This document shows positions 37,482 to 46,363 of a stretch of 64,000 nucleotides of DNA, piece by piece. The position numbers and the translations under genes are program-made. The notes beneath the pieces were generated by a model. It worked only from the letters and a program-made list of their open reading frames with translations. It was not told the DNA's origin and did not search any database. The stretch lies in contig NZ_CP060201.1 in assembly GCF_013407925.2 (NCBI RefSeq), positions 1,922,001 through 1,986,000 of the forward strand, written 5' to 3'. This stretch comes from Pseudomonas protegens (GTDB lineage: Bacteria > Pseudomonadota > Gammaproteobacteria > Pseudomonadales > Pseudomonadaceae). Each line of letters opens with the position of its first letter. Position 1 is the stretch's first letter.

Positions 37482-38171
37482 TTAACGCGGCGCGTAGCGG
37501 GCCCAGAGCTCGTTGAACTCCTTGAGGTAACTGGCCACCAGTTGCGGATGGTCGATCACCAGCAGGTTTTCCTCATTACCGGTGGTGGCGCTGCGGGTCC
37601 AGTTGAAGCTGCCGTTGAGCAGGGTCCGGCCATCGAATACGGCGAACTTGTGGTGCATGTGGAACGGCGTGTCGTCGATCCGCACCGGCACCCCGGCTTC
37701 GCGTAGCGCGGCGATATCGCTGCCGACGTCGTACTGTTTTTCGCTGTCGCTGATCACCCGCACGGCCACGCCGCGCTGGTGGCAGGCGCGGATTTCGTCG
37801 CTCAGTTGATCGTCGGAAATGGTGAACACGCAGATATCCACCGAGACTCGCGCCTGGCGGCACAGGTCGCGGATCTTGCGCCGGCAATCCTCGCCCGGGC
37901 TGAAGTGGGCGCTGGCCATGTCGCGCACCGGGGCGCTGTGGGTGTCCAGGGTCTTGATCACCTGCTCCAGCCATTTCAGCGCCGGCAGCACATTGGCGCT
38001 GTCTGTCAGCGCCAGCTCGCGCACCAGATCAAAGGCCCGGTTGCGCAGGTAGCGCACCTGGTCGCTGCTCAGTTCGCTGCCCAGCTGGCGCAGTTCGTCG
38101 CGTTCTTCGTTGCTCAGTTTCAGGTCCAGCAGGCTGTCGCGCAGTTGCTGGTCCAGGTGGGCAAAATCCAT
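37482..38171 (-). CDS. Single-HKD phospholipase D-like protein, 229 aa
   Basis: Seen: an N-terminal helical domain of about 100 residues, then one PLD half with DICVFTISDDQLSDEI and the HKD signature HHKFAVFDGRTLLNGSFNWT (about 174-193). Family knowledge: single-HKD enzymes such as Nuc and mitochondrial PLD dimerise to form the active site and cleave phosphodiesters in nucleic acids or cardiolipin. No signal peptide or membrane segment. It is the last gene of the flotillin/PspA/AAA+ operon, 39 bp after the ATPase, so a lipid substrate would make functional sense (inference). Confidence 0.85.
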   Translation of the reverse strand: MDFAHLDQQLRDSLLDLKLSNEERDELRQLGSELSSDQVRYLRNRAFDLVRELALTDSANVLPALKWLEQVIKTLDTHSAPVRDMASAHFSPGEDCRRKIRDLCRQARVSVDICVFTISDDQLSDEIRACHQRGVAVRVISDSEKQYDVGSDIAALREAGVPVRIDDTPFHMHHKFAVFDGRTLLNGSFNWTRSATTGNEENLLVIDHPQLVASYLKEFNELWARYAPR

Positions 38172-38210
38172 GTCGTGATCCTTGGCTGTGCGCCGGCAAG
38201 CCGGCAGCGG

Positions 38211-41200
38211 CTATTGGGGGTCCTTGAGGGTGGGCACATCGCCGTGGCTGAGCATGCGGCTCAATTCGTCCACACGCGTGGCGATGTCGCCGATGCGCTG
38301 GTGGCTGTGCAGGTCGACGTCGATCTTCTTGTGCATGACCTTGATCAGTGGCAGGAAGCTGTTCTCCAGGTGCTCGGAGAGGTTTTCCAGCACTTCGCGC
38401 AGGTCATGCTGCTGCGCGGGTCGGGCCAGGCCGCGCACGCCTTCCACCAGATCGTTGAGCTGGGCCACGACCCGGGTGCCGACATCGCTGTCGCTGCCGC
38501 CCATGGAGCGGTTGCGCACGAAGTCGCGCTTGATCTGGGCCCAGCGCTCGCTCTGCTCCGGGGTCTGGTTACCCCGCAGCTCGGCGAGCTTGAGCAGGTT
38601 TTCCTCGGCGCCGGTGGTCAGCAGCTGGGATTCGCCCTGGTAGTGGTCGGCCAAGAGTTGCAGCAGCTCGGCGTCGTTCATCACCGCCGAGATCTTCTCG
38701 GCCATCTTGTTCATGTTGCGGTAGCTGCCTTGCAGCTTGAACGGCGGCTCGCTGCGGTACTGGTCGGCCTGGGCGGCGCTGGCGATGTACTGCTGGTTGA
38801 CCCGCAGCACCACGTCGCGCACCTGCATCAGGCGTTGCAGGGTGGTGGTGATTTCGTTGATCTCGGCGCCGCTGTAGCTGTGGCTCAGCTCGTTGCTGGA
38901 GAAGGCCTTGCCTTCGGCCTTGGCGACGAAGCGGTAGACGTCCGCCATGTCGCGGGTGGCCAGGGGCGCCAGCACCGGGTTGGAAGTCAGGCCGTTCTCG
39001 ATGTAACTCAGGGCGAAGGCTTCCTGCATGCCGCCCAGGGTGTCGCCGAGGTTATAGATGTCGGCCCGGTTGGCCAGCATGTCGGGGATCTTGAACACTT
39101 CGCCGGACTCGGTGTACGGGTTGCCCGACATCACCACGCAGAACTTCTTGCCGCGCATGTCGTAGGTCTTGGTGCGGCCTTTCCACACGCCTTCGATGCG
39201 TCGGGTGCCGTCGCACAGCGAGATGAATTTCTGCAGGAATTCCGGGTGGGTGTGCTGGATGTCGTCGACATAGAGCATCACGTTGTTGCCCATCTCCAGG
39301 GCCAGGTTGAGCTTCTCCAGTTCCTGGCGCGAAGTGGCGTCCGGCGCCTGGGCCGGGTCCAGGGAACGCACCTGGTGACCCAGGGCCGGGCCGTTGATCT
39401 TCATGAAGATCAGGCCCAGGCGGTGGGCGACGTATTCCATCAGGGTGGTCTTGCCGTAGCCCGGTGGCGAAATCAGCATCAACAGGCCCATCAGGTCGGT
39501 GCGCTTGTTCTCGCCCACGGTGCCCATCTGCTTGGCCAGGTTGTCGCCGATAAAGCCCAGGTACACATCGTTGATCAGCTTGTTGCGCACGAACGAACTC
39601 AGCGGCCGCGGCTTGAATTCGCTCAGGCGCAGGGCCGAGCGCTCACGACTGATGATGCCCTGGCGCAGCGCCTGGTAACGCTGCAGGCCGGGCAGGAACT
39701 GCTCGCGGTGGGCCCGCAGGCGGGCAAAGAAACCGTCCACGGTGAGGGACAGGCTGCGCTCCTGGATGCGCGGGTGTTCGCCCATCAGGTTGTCGACCTT
39801 GAATCGCAGGTCGACTTCGGTGATGCGCTTGGCAAAGTCTTCCCGCAGCAGCGACAGGGCCACCGCCTCGGGCACGTAGTCGCTCCATTCGGCGAACTCG
39901 CCTTCGGCACACAAGGCCGAGAGCCAGTTGCCGGCCAGCGCCCACTGCGCGGCGGGGCGCTCGGCCAGCTGGGCCAGGGCCTGCTGGTAGTCGTCCCACA
40001 TGCGTGCGCCTTGCAGGCGCAAGTTCAGGGCTTCCTGCAGTTGCTTGGCGTATTTGCTGAAGGTGAATTCGATGCGCTCCGCCGCCAGCTCCTGCACCAG
40101 GTATTCGGCGGCTTCCGGCAGCAGTTCCGCCGGCAGGCTGAAGGCCTGCTGCTGGCGCCAGTCCTGCAGCGCCAGGAAGATTTCTTCCTGCAATTGCAGC
40201 AAGCCTTCACGACGGCCGAACAGTTGCTGGATATGCCGGCTGGTGCGAGCCCGTTCGGCCCATTGCTGCGGTTGCGGCGAGTGCTGCTGGCGGTCCCAGA
40301 ACAGCGCGGCGAAGGCCCGCGCCGCCGCGCCGAAGCGCAGCAGGCCGGCGCTGTCGCGCAGCGGTAGCAGTTGCAGCAGGATCGCCGCCGCATCGTGGTC
40401 GTGAATGCCCTTCTCGTAGCCTTCCTTGTAGCGCGGCGCGGCAAAATCACGGATCACCCGCGCCAGTTCTTCAGGCTGCGCCAGCAAGGGTTTCAGGCTT
40501 TCCAGGCTCAGGCCCTCCTGGCCCTGGTCGGCGGCGTCCAGCACTTGCCCGGCCAGGTATTCGGCGCGGTACAGCTGGGCCGATTCCGACTCCAGGGCCA
40601 CCTGCCAGAAGTCGCGCAGGGCTTCCAGCTCGGGGTCGCGCAGGGGTTCGAGGAAATCCGTGCCGGTCAGGTGCAGGTGCAGTTCATCGCCCCGGGGCAT
40701 CAGGGTCAGGTCCAGCTCCTGGGTGTTGACGCTGAAGCGGTGGCGCGGCCCCAGCTTGATGACGTTGCCGCCCTCTTCGAACAGCTCGGTCTTGTCGCGC
40801 AGGGCGCGCACCGCCTGATCCCGGGCGCCCTTGAGGCGCGACTCGACATCGTCGGCCTTGACGCTGTCCTTGAGCTCGCGCAGGCGCTCGGCCAGCTCCC
40901 GCAGCTTGAGGATCAGCGGGTCAGCGGCGAAGAACGCATTGAGCTCCTCGGCCTGGGTGAACTTGGCGGTGCGCCGGCCGAGGCTGTCGAGGATCCGCCG
41001 CGCCGCGTCCAGCAGGCCCTGGGCCTTGCGCTGGCGCTCGTCGAGCAGCGATTGCTTGTGGGCCTCGAAGGTTTCCAGCAACTCCTCGCGCTTGCCGAGG
41101 ATGTCGCCGAGGAACTGTTCGTGATCGCCAAAGCGGCTTTCCAGCTCCTCCAGTTGCACCAGCAAGCGCGACAGTTGCTCGTCGCAACGCTCGGGGTCCT

Positions 41201-43355
41201 GGGCCTGGGCCAGGGCGTTGGTGATGCCCTGGCTGAAGAGTTTGAACTGGGCGCCGAACTGGGCCACGGTCTCGGTCGAGCCCAGGCCCTTGCGCCGTTG
41301 CTCGGCGCGGGCCTTGGCCTGGTTCAGGCGGGCGTAGATCTGCGAGATGGATTCGATGATCCGGGTGCGCTGGGTGGCGTCGTCGATCTGTAGCGAGGCC
41401 ATCAGGCTCGACAGCATGTCCAGATCGCCGGCCATGGCTTGCAGAGCGCCCAGGGGCTCACTGAGCTGGGCCACGGTTTCGGCTTTCTGCGCCTGGGCGT
41501 CGAGGGTTTCCAGCTGGGTGACGAAGGGTTGCAGGGCCTGGTCGCTGGCGAGGAAGGTCGCAGTGCCGGCGGCGGTGCGTTCCTGGGCCTTGAGCAGCTC
41601 GGCTTCCATGGCGTCGATGCGCGCCACGTCGATGTAGCGGTAGTCGCGAATGGTCAGCAGCAGGCCGCGCTGGGCGGTGATGCCGTTCAGCGCATCGACG
41701 AAGCTCTGCACCTGATCCCAGCTGTCCACCAGCAGGCTGTCGAGCAGGGTTTTCTGCTTGGCCTCGGCGGCCACCATGGCCTGGTCCGACTGACGGCGGA
41801 TGCTTTCGACTTTCTCGTACTCATCCAGCACCAGCTCCGAGGTGGACGCCACTTCCCGCAGCAGCGGCGCCAGGCCGTCCAGCTCGGCGCTGCCCAGCCA
41901 GTGGTACACATCGAACAGGCGCCGGGTGTTCTGGCACAGCAGCGAATAGCGCTGCACCGACACCGCCGGGGTGTCGATCTCGCGGCACAGGTCGTAGAGG
42001 TCGGACACGCTGCGCACCAGTTCGGCATTGCCGATGCGCCCGAGGAAACCGCTGCGGGTCGGTTGCCGCGCGGCGTATTCCTCGGTGAAGAATGGCGTCT
42101 GCCAGACCTGCATCGGGTGCACCCGGGTCGGCTCGTCGCCTTCGGCGGCGAAGATCACCATGCGCCCGTCTTCCAGGCGCGCGTAGCCGTGGCCGAACAG
42201 CGGGTTCTGCAACTGGCGGTTGATCATGTTGTAGGTCAGCAGCACCGAGCGGCCCTGCTCCGGGTGGTAGAAGATGTACTGCACATCTTCACCATTGGGC
42301 GAGCGCACCGAGCGCTTGAAGCGCATGCCGTCCATGGACTGTTCGAAGGTTTTGTACTCGCCGCTCTGCAGGTAATAGCCGCCAGGGAAGATGATCCCGT
42401 GGTCTTCCGGCAGTTGCACGCAGGCCAGGCCGATGGCGTCGATGCGCTCCACCTGGCGGGTCAGGCTGTTGAACACCAGATAGCGCCACTGCTCTTCGCG
42501 GTACGGCAGGACCTTGAGCAGGATCAGGCTGCCCAGGCGGGCGAATTCGATCTGCGAGTCGTCCAGGGACTGGGTCTTGTCCAGCACCTCTTCGCGGTAG
42601 ATGCCCAGGCCCGACTCGGTGTTGTTCTCGACCTTGATGGTCAGGTCGCCGCCGATGGTTTCGACGAACACCGTGTCGAGGATGTTCAGGTGCGGGAAGC
42701 GGCCTTCGACCACCATCTCGCGGGTGGCCTTCTTCCATTCGAAATCGAAGGGTGCCGGCAGGGCGATATCCCGCTCGCCACGGTTGTCGATGTAACGGAC
42801 TTCACGCCCGTCCACCGAGATCGACCAGCGGAACACCCGCACATCGGTGACGCGCTCGCCGATCTGGAAACTCGCCAGCAGCTTGCCGTCACGGATCGCC
42901 AGTTGCAGCAGGCGGGTGTTCTTGTAATAGGTGTAAAGCTCGTTGAAATCGTTGAGGAAGCCCTGGGCAGAAAGGAAACTGCCTTCCAGGGGCACGGGTT
43001 CGGCTTCGTAGCCTTCGCCCTCTTCCACCAGCCGGTAGAGGGAAAACACGTCGGCGACGCTGGTTTCCTTCTTCAGGCCGATAAACACGTTGTAGCCGAA
43101 CAACAGGCAGTCGCCGACCTGGACGATGTCCCGGGCGATGCAGTTGTTCTCGGTGCGGATGCGCACCCGCCCGACCACTTCCATGCGGCTGTTGCCGAAC
43201 TCGTCGAGACGCCTCTGGTTGAGGTCGTCGGTGGTGGCCCGCAGGCGCTGGCCCTGGTCCAGCAGGCGCTTGTGCAGCACCTCATAGGCGCCGCCTTCGG
43301 CGACAGCCTTGTCCAATACGTCCTGCGGGGGAGTTGCGACTTGAGCGTCCGACAT
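38211..43355 (-). CDS. Giant AAA+ ATPase ('DNA repair ATPase' family), 1714 aa
   Basis: Seen: an N-terminal beta-rich half to about residue 480 (repeated short strands, GYNVFIGLKKETSVADVFSLY, EQGRSVLLTYNMINRQLQN), long helical/coiled-coil segments at about 500-900, a further helical region, and a C-terminal AAA+ module at about 1280-1560 with Walker A PPGYGKTT (about 1294-1301), Walker B VMLYVDDIQHTHPE and sensor 1 VVMSGNPYTES. The database name 'DNA repair ATPase' rests on coiled-coil resemblance; gene context (PspA, flotillin) points instead to membrane work such as disassembly of PspA polymers, as Vps4 does for ESCRT-III (inference). Separated from the flotillin gene by a terminator and REP. 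Confidence 0.9.
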   Translation of the reverse strand: MSDAQVATPPQDVLDKAVAEGGAYEVLHKRLLDQGQRLRATTDDLNQRRLDEFGNSRMEVVGRVRIRTENNCIARDIVQVGDCLLFGYNVFIGLKKETSVADVFSLYRLVEEGEGYEAEPVPLEGSFLSAQGFLNDFNELYTYYKNTRLLQLAIRDGKLLASFQIGERVTDVRVFRWSISVDGREVRYIDNRGERDIALPAPFDFEWKKATREMVVEGRFPHLNILDTVFVETIGGDLTIKVENNTESGLGIYREEVLDKTQSLDDSQIEFARLGSLILLKVLPYREEQWRYLVFNSLTRQVERIDAIGLACVQLPEDHGIIFPGGYYLQSGEYKTFEQSMDGMRFKRSVRSPNGEDVQYIFYHPEQGRSVLLTYNMINRQLQNPLFGHGYARLEDGRMVIFAAEGDEPTRVHPMQVWQTPFFTEEYAARQPTRSGFLGRIGNAELVRSVSDLYDLCREIDTPAVSVQRYSLLCQNTRRLFDVYHWLGSAELDGLAPLLREVASTSELVLDEYEKVESIRRQSDQAMVAAEAKQKTLLDSLLVDSWDQVQSFVDALNGITAQRGLLLTIRDYRYIDVARIDAMEAELLKAQERTAAGTATFLASDQALQPFVTQLETLDAQAQKAETVAQLSEPLGALQAMAGDLDMLSSLMASLQIDDATQRTRIIESISQIYARLNQAKARAEQRRKGLGSTETVAQFGAQFKLFSQGITNALAQAQDPERCDEQLSRLLVQLEELESRFGDHEQFLGDILGKREELLETFEAHKQSLLDERQRKAQGLLDAARRILDSLGRRTAKFTQAEELNAFFAADPLILKLRELAERLRELKDSVKADDVESRLKGARDQAVRALRDKTELFEEGGNVIKLGPRHRFSVNTQELDLTLMPRGDELHLHLTGTDFLEPLRDPELEALRDFWQVALESESAQLYRAEYLAGQVLDAADQGQEGLSLESLKPLLAQPEELARVIRDFAAPRYKEGYEKGIHDHDAAAILLQLLPLRDSAGLLRFGAAARAFAALFWDRQQHSPQPQQWAERARTSRHIQQLFGRREGLLQLQEEIFLALQDWRQQQAFSLPAELLPEAAEYLVQELAAERIEFTFSKYAKQLQEALNLRLQGARMWDDYQQALAQLAERPAAQWALAGNWLSALCAEGEFAEWSDYVPEAVALSLLREDFAKRITEVDLRFKVDNLMGEHPRIQERSLSLTVDGFFARLRAHREQFLPGLQRYQALRQGIISRERSALRLSEFKPRPLSSFVRNKLINDVYLGFIGDNLAKQMGTVGENKRTDLMGLLMLISPPGYGKTTLMEYVAHRLGLIFMKINGPALGHQVRSLDPAQAPDATSRQELEKLNLALEMGNNVMLYVDDIQHTHPEFLQKFISLCDGTRRIEGVWKGRTKTYDMRGKKFCVVMSGNPYTESGEVFKIPDMLANRADIYNLGDTLGGMQEAFALSYIENGLTSNPVLAPLATRDMADVYRFVAKAEGKAFSSNELSHSYSGAEINEITTTLQRLMQVRDVVLRVNQQYIASAAQADQYRSEPPFKLQGSYRNMNKMAEKISAVMNDAELLQLLADHYQGESQLLTTGAEENLLKLAELRGNQTPEQSERWAQIKRDFVRNRSMGGSDSDVGTRVVAQLNDLVEGVRGLARPAQQHDLREVLENLSEHLENSFLPLIKVMHKKIDVDLHSHQRIGDIATRVDELSRMLSHGDVPTLKDPQ

Positions 43356-43385
43356 CGTGGCCTTCCTGGATCTACGGCGGTGTGC

Positions 43386-43416
43386 AAAAAAAGCGGGCTC
43401 CTCAAACCTGGAGCCC
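43386..43416 (-). terminator. Intrinsic terminator inside the operon, between flotillin and ATPase genes
   Basis: Minus strand GGGCTCC/GGAGCCC stem with an eight-base loop, followed by GC and T7. It stands 31 bases before the ATPase start codon, so ATPase expression requires read-through or a local promoter. Confidence 0.8.
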
Positions 43417-43456
43417 GGTGCCCGACACGGACCTGCAGCGGAGCTGCGCCAGACAC

Positions 43457-43527
43457 TTGAGGACCATCAGGCCCTCAAGGGCTGCGCCTCCTGCGGAGTC
43501 GTTCGCAGCCTTCGGCAGCGGCTACAG
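43457..43527. repeat. REP-like element in the flotillin-ATPase spacer
   Basis: Seen: a hairpin CTTGAGG/CCTCAAG (43457-43480) and the segment CGCAGCCTTCGGCAGCGG (43504-43521), whose reverse complement is a common Pseudomonas extragenic repeat. It fills most of the 188-base spacer together with the terminator. Confidence 0.65.
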
Positions 43528-43543
43528 GTGTGCCAGGTGTGGG

Positions 43544-45619
43544 TCAGGCTTCGGCAGACGGCGCGTCGGCCTTGCGCGAGACGGCAGCGGCCGCCAGTTC
43601 AGCGGCAACCGCCGGGGCGCCCTTGCCATTGAGCAGGCGTGCCAGGACGTCCTGGACCACCGGGCTCTTGCCCACCACGCCCTCGATGGCCTTGCCCACC
43701 GACAGCGACTTGGCGAAGGAGTTGAAGAAGTCGCCTTCGCCGCCAACGATCTCGATCTTGGCCTTGCTCAGAGCAGCCGAGAGCACTTCGGCCTGGTCCT
43801 TGGCGATGTCCTTGTTGGCGGCGATGGCGGCCATCGCTTCCTCGAAGTTCTTCTCCAGTTGCATGCGGAACTCTTCGTGCTGACGCGCGCTGTCGCTGAG
43901 GGAATCCAGGGCACCGAACTTCTTGCCCAGACCTTCGGCTTCGGCGTTCAGGCGTTGCAGCAGCACTTCGGCTTCGGCCGAACCCAGGTCCTTGGTGGCC
44001 TTGGCCTTGGCCGCGCCCAATTGCTCTTCGCCACGGGCCTGGGCCCCGAGTTTCTCTTCCATGACCTTGGCTTCGGCCAGGCCGTCCTTCTCTTTGGCAG
44101 CCGCCTGGGCTTCCATGATGCGGGCGTCGGCCAGGCCTTTTTCCTGCTCGCCGCGAGCTTCGGCAATCAGTTGCTCGGTGCGTACGCGGGCTTGAGCCAG
44201 GCCTTCTTTTTCCTGGGCCGCCGCGGTGATTTCCAGCACCCGGGCATCGGCCAGGCCAGGCGCGGCGCGCTCGGCTTCCAGGCCTTCGGCCAGGCGCTTC
44301 TTGGCTTCGGCCTGCTTGGCCGCCGCTTCCAGTTCGGCCTGGGCCAGGTTGTTGATTTCCACCGCCTTGTGCTTGGAGCGGGTTTCGTCGGCTTCGGCCT
44401 GTTTGACCTGGCGCACCAGATCCTGCTCGGCTTCGGCCTGGGCCTGGATCACCACCACTTGCTTGGCGCGCTCGGCTTCGGAGACTTCGCGTACTTCCTT
44501 GATCCGCTCTTCTTCCTGGGCCACGGTCTTCTCCACCGCGACCCGCTCACGGATCACCGTGGCGATGTTCTTGCGCTGCTCTTCCAGGGCCTTTTCTTTC
44601 TCGATGCGTTGCAGTTCCACTTCACGCTCGCGGGCCACCACTTCCAGGTCCTTGGCGCGGGTGACTTTCTCCACCTCGATGACCACCGCGCGCTGGCGGT
44701 TCTGCTGGGCCACTTCGACTTCGCGCTGATGGTTCTCGGTGCGCACGTCGATTTCCTGCTGCGCCTGAATGCGCGCCTGTTCGGCCTTCAGCCGCTCTTC
44801 TTCCTTGACCTTGGCGGTCTCGGCTTCTTCGCGGGCGCGGATGGTTTCGATCTCGCGCTTCTGCCGCGCCTCGGCATCGGCCTGCTGACGTTCGAGGGAC
44901 AGGGAGGCTTCGCGAGTCTCGACGTTCTTTTTCTGGATCGCCAGTTCCTGGTTGCGCTCCAGTTCGTTGGTGATGACGTTCTGCGCCGCGGTCAGCTCGG
45001 TGATCTTGCGGATACCCTCGGCGTCGAGAATGTTGCTCGGGTCCAGGGAGTGCTTGGCGGTCTGTTCCAGGTAGTCGATGGCCACGTCTTCCAGCACATA
45101 GCCGTTGAGGTCGTTGCCGATGATCTCGATGATGCGGTCGCGGAAGTCCTGGCGGTTCTCGAACAGCTGGACGAAGTCGAACTGCTTGCCCACGGTCTTC
45201 AGCGCTTCGGAGAACTTGGCGTTGAACAGCTCGTTGACCGCGGCGCGGTCGGAGGCACGGTCGACACCGATGGCCTTGGCCACCTTGAGCACGTCTTCCT
45301 GGGTTTCATTGACCCGCAGGTAGAAGGCCACGGTGATGTCGGCGCGCATGTTGTCGCGGCAGATCAGACCATCCTTGGCCCGACGGTCGACTTCCAGGGT
45401 GATCAGCGAGATGCGCATGAACTCCTTGAGGTGGATGACCGGGTACACCAGGGCGCCGGTGAAGTGCACCTTGGGCGTCGAGGACATGTCGTTGACGATC
45501 AGCGCCGTGCCTTGGGGGACCTTGATGTAGAAGGCCTTGAACAGGGCCAGCAGGCCGAAGACCACCAAGACGACGAGGCCGATCCCGAGCAGGATGGGCA
45601 GCAGCGACGGTAAATTCAT
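43544..45619 (-). CDS. Flotillin-family (YqiK-like) membrane scaffold, 691 aa
   Basis: Seen: an N-terminal membrane anchor at about 5-30, a band 7/SPFH domain at about 30-210 (KAFYIKVPQGTALIVND, RDRIIEIIGNDLNGYVLEDVAIDYLEQT), then a very long Glu/Ala/Lys-rich coiled coil to about 600 and a C-terminal oligomerisation region. It is longer than E. coli YqiK (about 553); the extra length includes near-repeats of the form GLADAR(V/I)(L/M)E (about 485-560). Forms membrane microdomains in related systems. Start ATG 45619 with GGAGAT upstream; 35 bp after the YqiJ-like gene. Confidence 0.93.
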   Translation of the reverse strand: MNLPSLLPILLGIGLVVLVVFGLLALFKAFYIKVPQGTALIVNDMSSTPKVHFTGALVYPVIHLKEFMRISLITLEVDRRAKDGLICRDNMRADITVAFYLRVNETQEDVLKVAKAIGVDRASDRAAVNELFNAKFSEALKTVGKQFDFVQLFENRQDFRDRIIEIIGNDLNGYVLEDVAIDYLEQTAKHSLDPSNILDAEGIRKITELTAAQNVITNELERNQELAIQKKNVETREASLSLERQQADAEARQKREIETIRAREEAETAKVKEEERLKAEQARIQAQQEIDVRTENHQREVEVAQQNRQRAVVIEVEKVTRAKDLEVVAREREVELQRIEKEKALEEQRKNIATVIRERVAVEKTVAQEEERIKEVREVSEAERAKQVVVIQAQAEAEQDLVRQVKQAEADETRSKHKAVEINNLAQAELEAAAKQAEAKKRLAEGLEAERAAPGLADARVLEITAAAQEKEGLAQARVRTEQLIAEARGEQEKGLADARIMEAQAAAKEKDGLAEAKVMEEKLGAQARGEEQLGAAKAKATKDLGSAEAEVLLQRLNAEAEGLGKKFGALDSLSDSARQHEEFRMQLEKNFEEAMAAIAANKDIAKDQAEVLSAALSKAKIEIVGGEGDFFNSFAKSLSVGKAIEGVVGKSPVVQDVLARLLNGKGAPAVAAELAAAAVSRKADAPSAEA

Positions 45620-45655
45620 GCAATCAATCTCCTTTGATTCTGAGGAAGCCCGGGC

Positions 45656-46297
45656 TCAGAGGCCGCGAAACTCGTCCTCGGTAATGACCCGATAGGCGTG
45701 TTGCGCCTCCAGATACTCCAGTAACACGACGCGATCGCCGCGTTTGAAAGCTCGTGCCTCATCGGCACGCACACGCAGGATCAGGCCCGCGCCGCCGTTC
45801 TCGAGCACGGCTTCGCCGTGTTCCAGGGTGACTCTGCCGCTGCGTACCACGGCGGTCTGCCCCAGCACCGACTGGCTGCTGGTGGCTTCCATCTTGTGAA
45901 ACAGCGGACGCAGCGGGCGACAGATGGCCGCGCTGATGGGCGCCGCCAGGAACAGTGCAAGCACTGCCAGCAACAGGCCCAGGGGATAGCGCAGCCAACC
46001 CAGGGGCAGGTGGCTGAGGACGTAGAGTTCGGCGAAGTAGGTCAGGAACCAGCTGAAGAACATCAGCAGGGTCAGCACCAGGGTGACCGGCACCCCGTTG
46101 AGCTTGAACTTGATCAGCAGCCCGGCCAGGCCTTCGCCGGCATGGGCGCTGTCGAGCAGCGAATCGGCCTCGAAGTCCAGCAGATCGACTTCAAGCATGC
46201 CCATGGCCACCACGGCCCAGTAGATCACCGCCAGGCAGAGCATGAAGCTGAACAGCACTGTGGGGAACGACAACACTGTCTGCAGGAAGATTTCCAT
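45656..46297 (-). CDS. YqiJ-like OB-fold inner-membrane protein, 213 aa
   Basis: Seen: three to four transmembrane segments (about 10-33, 64-90, 97-122) followed by a soluble C-terminal OB-fold of the NfeD-like kind (LGQTAVVRSGRVTLEHGEAV, RGDRVVLLEYLEAQHAYRVI). ATG 46297 is preferred: AGGA lies about eight bases upstream and MEIFLQTVLSFP is the family N-terminus. Family knowledge: YqiJ/NfeD-type proteins partner with flotillins encoded next door, which is the case here. Confidence 0.9.
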   Translation of the reverse strand: MEIFLQTVLSFPTVLFSFMLCLAVIYWAVVAMGMLEVDLLDFEADSLLDSAHAGEGLAGLLIKFKLNGVPVTLVLTLLMFFSWFLTYFAELYVLSHLPLGWLRYPLGLLLAVLALFLAAPISAAICRPLRPLFHKMEATSSQSVLGQTAVVRSGRVTLEHGEAVLENGGAGLILRVRADEARAFKRGDRVVLLEYLEAQHAYRVITEDEFRGL

Positions 46298-46363
46298 TGC
46301 TTTCCTATCCCTGAAAAAGCCGGGCAAGGCCCATCGGCCCCGCCCCTACAACACAACGGTGAA

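Noticed and set aside
37779..45613. Very long plus-strand open frames opposite the ATPase and flotillin genes (up to about 860 codons)
   Set aside because: They are antisense shadows of GC-rich coding DNA: His/Gln/Val-rich, without motifs. The minus-strand frames carry the AAA+, SPFH and coiled-coil signatures.
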